DNA of 64,000 nucleotides from Maratus speciosus. Its lineage: Eukaryota; Arthropoda; Arachnida; Araneae; Salticidae. Below are positions 59,875 through 64,000 of this stretch, in pieces; position 1 is the first letter of the stretch, and each line of letters opens with the position of its first letter. The stretch is taken from NCBI GenBank assembly GCA_963932465.1, contig OZ010796.1, forward strand, positions 77,943,292 through 78,007,291, in the 5' to 3' direction. A program made the position numbers and the translations under genes. The notes beneath the pieces were generated by a model, which worked only from the letters and a program-made list of their open reading frames with translations, was not told the DNA's origin and ran no database searches.

Positions 59875-60055
59875 TATTGCAATATTTTAATTTTTCGCAA
59901 AATTATTACCGACAAGCCGACTTCAGTTAGGGTGAAACACCCTGTATTTGTGACTCAATAAATGGTTTGTGACCCCATGTTCCATTGCATTTTTTGTTCG
60001 TCTTGATGAGTACTATCATCCCCCTAGTTTGTTGAAGCATTTCAGATACAGCCTG
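59875..60055 (-). repeat. Right inverted repeat of the 8.67-kb segment
   Basis: Complement of 51389-51570 with several substitutions; ends ...tcagatacagcctg|TA. The first duplicated block (60031 on) overlaps its outermost 25 bases. Confidence 0.85.
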
Positions 60056-61552
60056 TATATTTTTTACGGGTGTATAATTTTGATTCCGTTGAAATTGTTT
60101 ACATAAACAAGTATACCCACATAAGCAGAACATTCCTGATTCTATTCAAATTTTTTCTAGTGTGCGTTTATGGAGATCTTCCTTATTAGGAAAAACAGAG
60201 GTAATACGTCATCCAATTTTTAGAAATTCTGATAAATTCTTTCAGATCTGTGACGTGGTTTATTATACTTCAAATGTCTAGAGCAAACTTTATGTGCTGT
60301 ATGTGTTCTAATAATTGGGTTGGCATTTCAGCTGTGGGACTTAAGAGGCTACTTCAGTCAAATGAAAAGACGCATTTGCTAATGCTAATCCTATGGAAGA
60401 AATTTATAAAGATATCTCGGTCGCATTTCAATATCTTTAAATGATTTCTTTTGCATTGAATAGTTGAGATCGATCTGTATGCAGGCCGATTTTTACTTTT
60501 TCGATTTTGATTGCAGATATTTTTTTATGAAGATGCTTTTACTTTCGAAACCGGTTCCGAAAATGAAAGTGTCCTCATAAGAAATACCCGTGAACAAAAT
60601 CGAAAACGTAAACAACGGCCTTTGTACAGATCAATCTCAACTATTCAATGCAAAAGAAATCATCTAAAAATATTGAAATGCGACCGAGATATCTTTATAA
60701 ATTTCTTCCATAGGATTAGCATTGGCGAACGCTGCTCTTCGTTTGACTGAAGTAGCCCCTTAACTTACCACTCTCTCCTTACCTCTGGTGAAATAAAAAA
60801 ATAAGATAATAAACGAAAGGAAACTATTCCTCCAATGGCTGATAAATTAAAAAGGCATGTGCCTACCTTCGGGATACTTTTTTTGAAAAATACGAAATTT
60901 TTATCAAACATATATGTATTTTGGTTAAAACAGAGAATAAAACTATGAATTCATATAAGTTTTTAATGGAATTTTAATTAACATTTCAAATTTAGGTAAT
61001 ATTTAGTCAAATTATAGTAAAGAATTGCGTTTATGCCAAACCTTCTATAACGAAATCTGTTCAATATATTTCAATTTTTTTTTTCAACACTATATTGGCA
61101 AACCACTTATCTGTGTATGAAGCAAAAGATTTGTAATACCTCTTAAATTGACTAACATATACCAAATTTTGTATACGAAACACGATTAAATAAAAGTATA
61201 TTTTTCAATAAAATTAGCTTTTAAATTAATATATACAAACTTACGAGATCTATTTTGCTTCATAAAATACCAATAGATGAGCACAACCTTCTGCCAAAAT
61301 TTCATTTCAATAGCTTAAAAACTTTTTAAGAAATAATGTTTCTCGCAAACGTATACAATGAAAAACGCAGTTTTACAGAAATCGCAAATTAAGATTTTGA
61401 TATTGCACAAAAAATTATGAATAAAGTTTACAATTTTAAAATCCACTATATTTGTAGGTGTTTATATGTTTGTGTATATATTATGTATTATACATTTGTG
61501 TATTAAAATGCATTGTATAGCTTTCTGTGGCTCTTTAAAGAACAATATAAAA
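60031..61552 (+). repeat. Local duplication, first copy
   Basis: Matches 62102-63874 over its whole length except for the SINE in the second copy. It contains the ~430-bp palindrome and then AT-rich sequence. Homology ends at aaagaacaatataaa. No gene: the open frames at 60250 and 60511 lie in or beside the palindrome. Confidence 0.93.
60338..60765. repeat. ~430-bp palindrome, first copy
   Basis: Left arm from ggacttaagaggctacttca through cctatggaagaaatttataa, ttgcattgaatagttgagat and tgtatgcaggccg. The right arm runs back through the complements (cggcctttgtacagatc, atctcaactattcaatgcaa, ttataaatttcttccatagg, tgaagtagccccttaac). The centre is near 60550 at gaaaccggttccga. Arms of about 200 bp with few mismatches make it a foldback or MITE-type element; because of the symmetry a frame is open on both strands. 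Its family is not recognised. Confidence 0.88.
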
Positions 61553-62101
61553 AAGGTTGATTGTACAAAGCGATTTTTGGAGATTTCTTCGGCTGTTAAC
61601 TCCTGACGTGAGGTCCATGTGAAAATATCGCTTTTAATATGTTTCAAAACTTTATTTGAACGCATTATTGCTATTTTTCATATAAATAGGATTTTTGGTA
61701 TTGTTAGAACTCATTCTAAAAAATATGTTAAATGTAAAAAATCTATTAGAGTTATCAATAAAAAAAAGAAAAACAGTAGTCTTTCTCACCGCAATCTGTG
61801 AGACTATTTTTACCCGACTGCCAAGAAGGGTTATGTGTTTCACGCGTATCTGGGTATGTGCACTGTTAAAAATTTTTTGCAGCATTCTGTCCAGTCATTT
61901 GACCGTTTTTATCGAAAACAGTTACACAACCGTAATTTAACACTATTCTGACCATATTATTGGCCATTTTAAGGTCAGAATATGGTTAAATTACGACTAT
62001 GAAACCATTTTTTCAAAAAACGGTCGAATGACTGGGCAGAATGCTGCAAATTTTTAACAGCGTGGATTTCATTATACCCTCGTTGAACCTCGTTTATACC
62101 T
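61553..62101. other. Spacer between the two local copies, with a large hairpin
   Basis: Single-copy in the window. Overlapping frames of 60-81 codons on both strands have no motif. The second half is occupied by the inverted repeat described separately. Just before 62102 is ccttgttgaagaatttcag, so the outer end of the 8.67-kb segment's inverted repeat is present here too. Confidence 0.55.
61858..62065. repeat. ~95-bp inverted repeat with 18-bp loop
   Basis: ctgttaaaaattttttgcag and cattctgtccagtcatttga at the left pair with tcgaatgactgggcagaatg and ctgcaaatttttaacag at the right. The inner ends ttctgacc/ggtcagaa flank the loop atattattggccatttta. A few mismatches. Long near-perfect stems like this can form cruciforms or give double-stranded RNA if transcribed. 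Confidence 0.88.
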
Positions 62102-62409
62102 TGTTGAAGAATTTCAGATACACCCTGTATATTTTTTACGGGTGTATAATTTTGATTCCGTTGAAATTGTTTACATAAACAAGTATACCCACATAAGCAG
62201 AACATTCCTGATTCTATTCAAATTTTTTCGAGTGTGTGTTTATGGAGATCTTCTTTGTTAGGAAAAACAGAGGTAATATGTCATCCAATTTTTAGAAATT
62301 CTGATAAATTCTTTCAGATCTGTGACCTGGTTTATTATACTTCAAATGTCTAGAGCAAACTTTATGTGCTGTATGTGTTCTAATAATTGGGTTGGCATTT
62401 CAGCTGTGG

Positions 62410-62836
62410 GACTTAAGAGGCTACTTCAGTCAAATGAAAAGACGCATTTGCTAATGCTAATCCTATGGAAGAAATTTATAAAGATATCTCGGTCGCATTT
62501 CAATATCTTTAAATGATTTCTTTTGCATTGAATAGTTGAGATCGATCTGTATGCAGGCCGTTTTTCACTTTTTCGATTTTGATTGCAGACATTTTTCATG
62601 AGGATGCTTTTACTTTCGAAACCGGTTCCGAAAATGAAAGTGTCCTCATAAGAAATACCCGTGAACAAAATCGAAAAAGTAAACAACGGCCTTTGTACAG
62701 ATCGATCTCAACTATTCAATGCAAAAGAAATCATCTAAACATATTGAAATGCGACCGAGATATCTTTACAAATTTCTTCCATAGGATTAGCATTGGCGAA
62801 CGCCTCTTTTCGTTTGACTGAAGTAGCCTCTTAACT
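62410..62836. repeat. ~430-bp palindrome, second copy
   Basis: Counterpart of 60338-60765 with the same arms and centre. Minor substitutions shift which frames are open (62426-62686 minus, 62579-62821 plus); none is a gene. Confidence 0.88.
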
Positions 62837-63189
62837 TACCACCCTCTCCTTACCTCTGGTGAAATAAAAAAATAAGATAATAAACGAAAGGAAACTATTC
62901 CTCCAATGGCTGATAAATTAATAAGGCATGTGCCTACCTTCGGGGTACTTTTTTTGAAAAATACGAAATTTTTATCAAACATAAGTGTTTTGGTTAAAAC
63001 AGAGAATAAAACTATGAATTCATATAAGTTTTTAGTGGAATTTTAATTAACATTTCAAATTTAGGCAATATTTAGTCAAATTATAGTAAAGAATTGCGTT
63101 TATGCCAAACCTCCTATAACGAAATCTGTTCAATATATTTCAATTTTTTTTCAACACTATATTGGCAAACCACTTATCTGTGTATGAAG

Positions 63190-63430
63190 GGTTGGGTTGG
63201 GTTGATTTTTTACGGCCAATTATCTACACGAGGGATATAGGCCCGGGGGGAGTGCCCTCCGTGGGGGTCTTTCTAAGGGAACCTAATCCGCATTAACGCA
63301 TGGAAGATCCACGGCTCGAAGAAAACCACGAAAACTCCGAACGATTAGGCCGACGGGCGCGATTGGGATCGAACCCAGCACCTCCCGTCTACCAGCTTCG
63401 AGAGCAGAACCTCTCGGCCACTGGTGGGGC
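63190..63430 (-). mobile_element. Full-length tRNA-derived SINE
   Basis: Minus-strand, 241 bp, flanked by the 14-bp direct repeat atctgtgtatgaag (63176-63189 and 63431-63444). The 60031-61552 copy has the same site empty, with a single atctgtgtatgaag. The head resembles a Leu/Ser-type tRNA: A box TGGCCGAGAGGTT and B box GGTTCGATCCC, spaced for RNA polymerase III transcription. The tail is caacccaacccaaccc, an AACCC repeat and not poly-A. Mobilisation would depend on a partner LINE, not present here. A 65-codon frame across it is not a gene. Confidence 0.93.
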
Positions 63431-63874
63431 ATCTGTGTATGAAGCAAAAGATTTGTAATACCTCTTAAATTGACTAACATATACCAAATTTTGTATACAA
63501 AACACGATTAAATAAAAGTATATTTTTCAATAAAAATAGCTCTTAAATTAATATGTACAAACTTACAAGCTCTATTTTGCTTCATAAGATACCAATAGAT
63601 GAGCACAACCTTCTGCCAAAATTTCATTTCAATAGCTTAAAAACTTTTTAAGAAATAATGTTTCTCGCAAACGTATACAATGAAAAACGCAGTTTTACAG
63701 AAATCGCAAATTAAGATTTTGATATTGCACAAAAAATTATGAATAAAGTTTACAATTTTAAAACCCACTATATTTGTAGGTGTTTATATGTTTGTGTATA
63801 TATTATGTATTATACATTTGTGTATTAAAATGCATTGTTTACTTTTCTGTGGCTCTTTAAAGAACAATATAAAC

Positions 63875-64000
63875 ACGTGGGTAAGTGTGATCACAGATCG
63901 CATAGAGGGTTTCGTTTAATATTCTTTTCAAAACACTTTATCCTTTTGAAAAATCTGTTAGTTCCACATTTCGCAACCAGGGGCGCATTCTATTCTAAAC
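63875..64000. other. Unclassified end of window
   Basis: Sequence after the local duplication; somewhat less AT-rich, no feature recognised in 126 bp. Confidence 0.5.

Larger units (their letters stand above)
51389..60055. mobile_element. 8.67-kb segment bounded by 182-bp inverted repeats
   Basis: 51389-51570 and 59875-60055 are inverted copies with a few mismatches, start CAGG(G/C)(C/T)GTATCTGAAATGC, and are flanked outside by TA (51387-51388 and 60056-60057). Just inside, ggcttccgtac...aaaaacggaacc (about 51792) and tacggaaccctctgtacgcg (about 59830) are inward-facing copies of a motif found at the ends of widespread arthropod repeats. I infer one composite non-autonomous DNA transposon swollen by internal arrays and nested insertions. 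Two independent inverted insertions of a short element would look similar. No transposase seen. Confidence 0.55.
62102..63874 (+). repeat. Local duplication, second copy (with SINE)
   Basis: Second copy of 60031-61552, displaced by 2071 bp, with scattered substitutions (for example gatctgtgacctgg for gatctgtgacgtgg) and the 241-bp SINE at 63190-63430 plus its 14-bp duplication. After aatataaa it diverges to acgtgggtaag. Confidence 0.93.

Noticed and set aside
60250..60750. Conserved small proteins repeated at 62322-62821
   Set aside because: The identity comes from the local duplication and the palindrome; the same symmetric sequence opens frames on both strands.
63330..63430. tRNA gene
   Set aside because: A and B boxes are present but the rest does not fold as a tRNA; it is the head of a SINE with target duplication and tail.

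Overview
The window looks like an arthropod nuclear genome: very AT-rich, with no dense coding, and made almost entirely of transposon remnants and tandem arrays. Diagnostic families are an IS630/Tc1-mariner transposon with a DUF4817-type transposase, Helitrons ending in CTAG, TTAA-flanked MITEs of piggyBac type, pogo/Tigger-like MITEs and a tRNA-derived SINE. The mix would fit a chelicerate or an insect; the sequence does not decide which. I see no intact gene, no rRNA and no functional tRNA. The only protein homology I can defend is the broken transposase, present twice. One short signal-peptide-like exon candidate lies inside a mobile element.

Positions 1-46175 are a head-to-tail segmental duplication of a unit of about 19.41 kb. 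Copy A (1-24461) enters the window already in progress and carries a 5068-bp insertion at 2706-7773. Copy B (24462-43870) keeps the clean empty site. Copy C (43871-46175) is cut off. Each full unit contains, in order: the right end of the DUF4817 transposon, a TTAA MITE, a 1.4-kb inverted-repeat element filled with about 150-bp tandem repeats, a small minus-strand Helitron, a GC-richer stretch of unknown nature, two more MITEs, a 1.88-kb non-autonomous mariner-like element, pogo-like fragments, a TTAA MITE, a palindromic TGTCTGA array, and a 2.26-kb transposon with inverted repeats over 600 bp long and the transposase pseudogene.

The 5068-bp insertion in copy A is the most novel-looking item. 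It has a 4-bp GAAC target duplication and ends packed with GTCAC/GTGAC, including six perfect TGACGTCA palindromes. It contains a diverged copy of sequence found just outside it, a possible captured first exon with splice donor, and a nested pogo-like MITE.

Copy C ends exactly where an array of about 146-bp repeats begins (46176-50160). A 2.2-kb Helitron sits inside the first repeat of that array. Next comes a TA-flanked MITE (50464-50637), then a segment of about 8.67 kb bounded by 182-bp inverted repeats (51389-60055). That segment holds seven 327-bp repeats with paired GCCGCCATTTTG / AAGATGGCGG motifs, an (AT)22 run, a TTAA MITE and a very AT-rich tract. The window closes with a second local duplication (60031-61552 and 62102-63874). 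Each copy contains a palindrome of about 430 bp, the second copy alone has a full-length SINE with a 14-bp target duplication, and a large hairpin lies between them.

Because the sequence is a record of duplications and insertions, relative ages can be read from it. The SINE postdates the last duplication, the Helitron postdates the 146-bp array, and the 5-kb insertion most simply postdates the 19.4-kb duplication.
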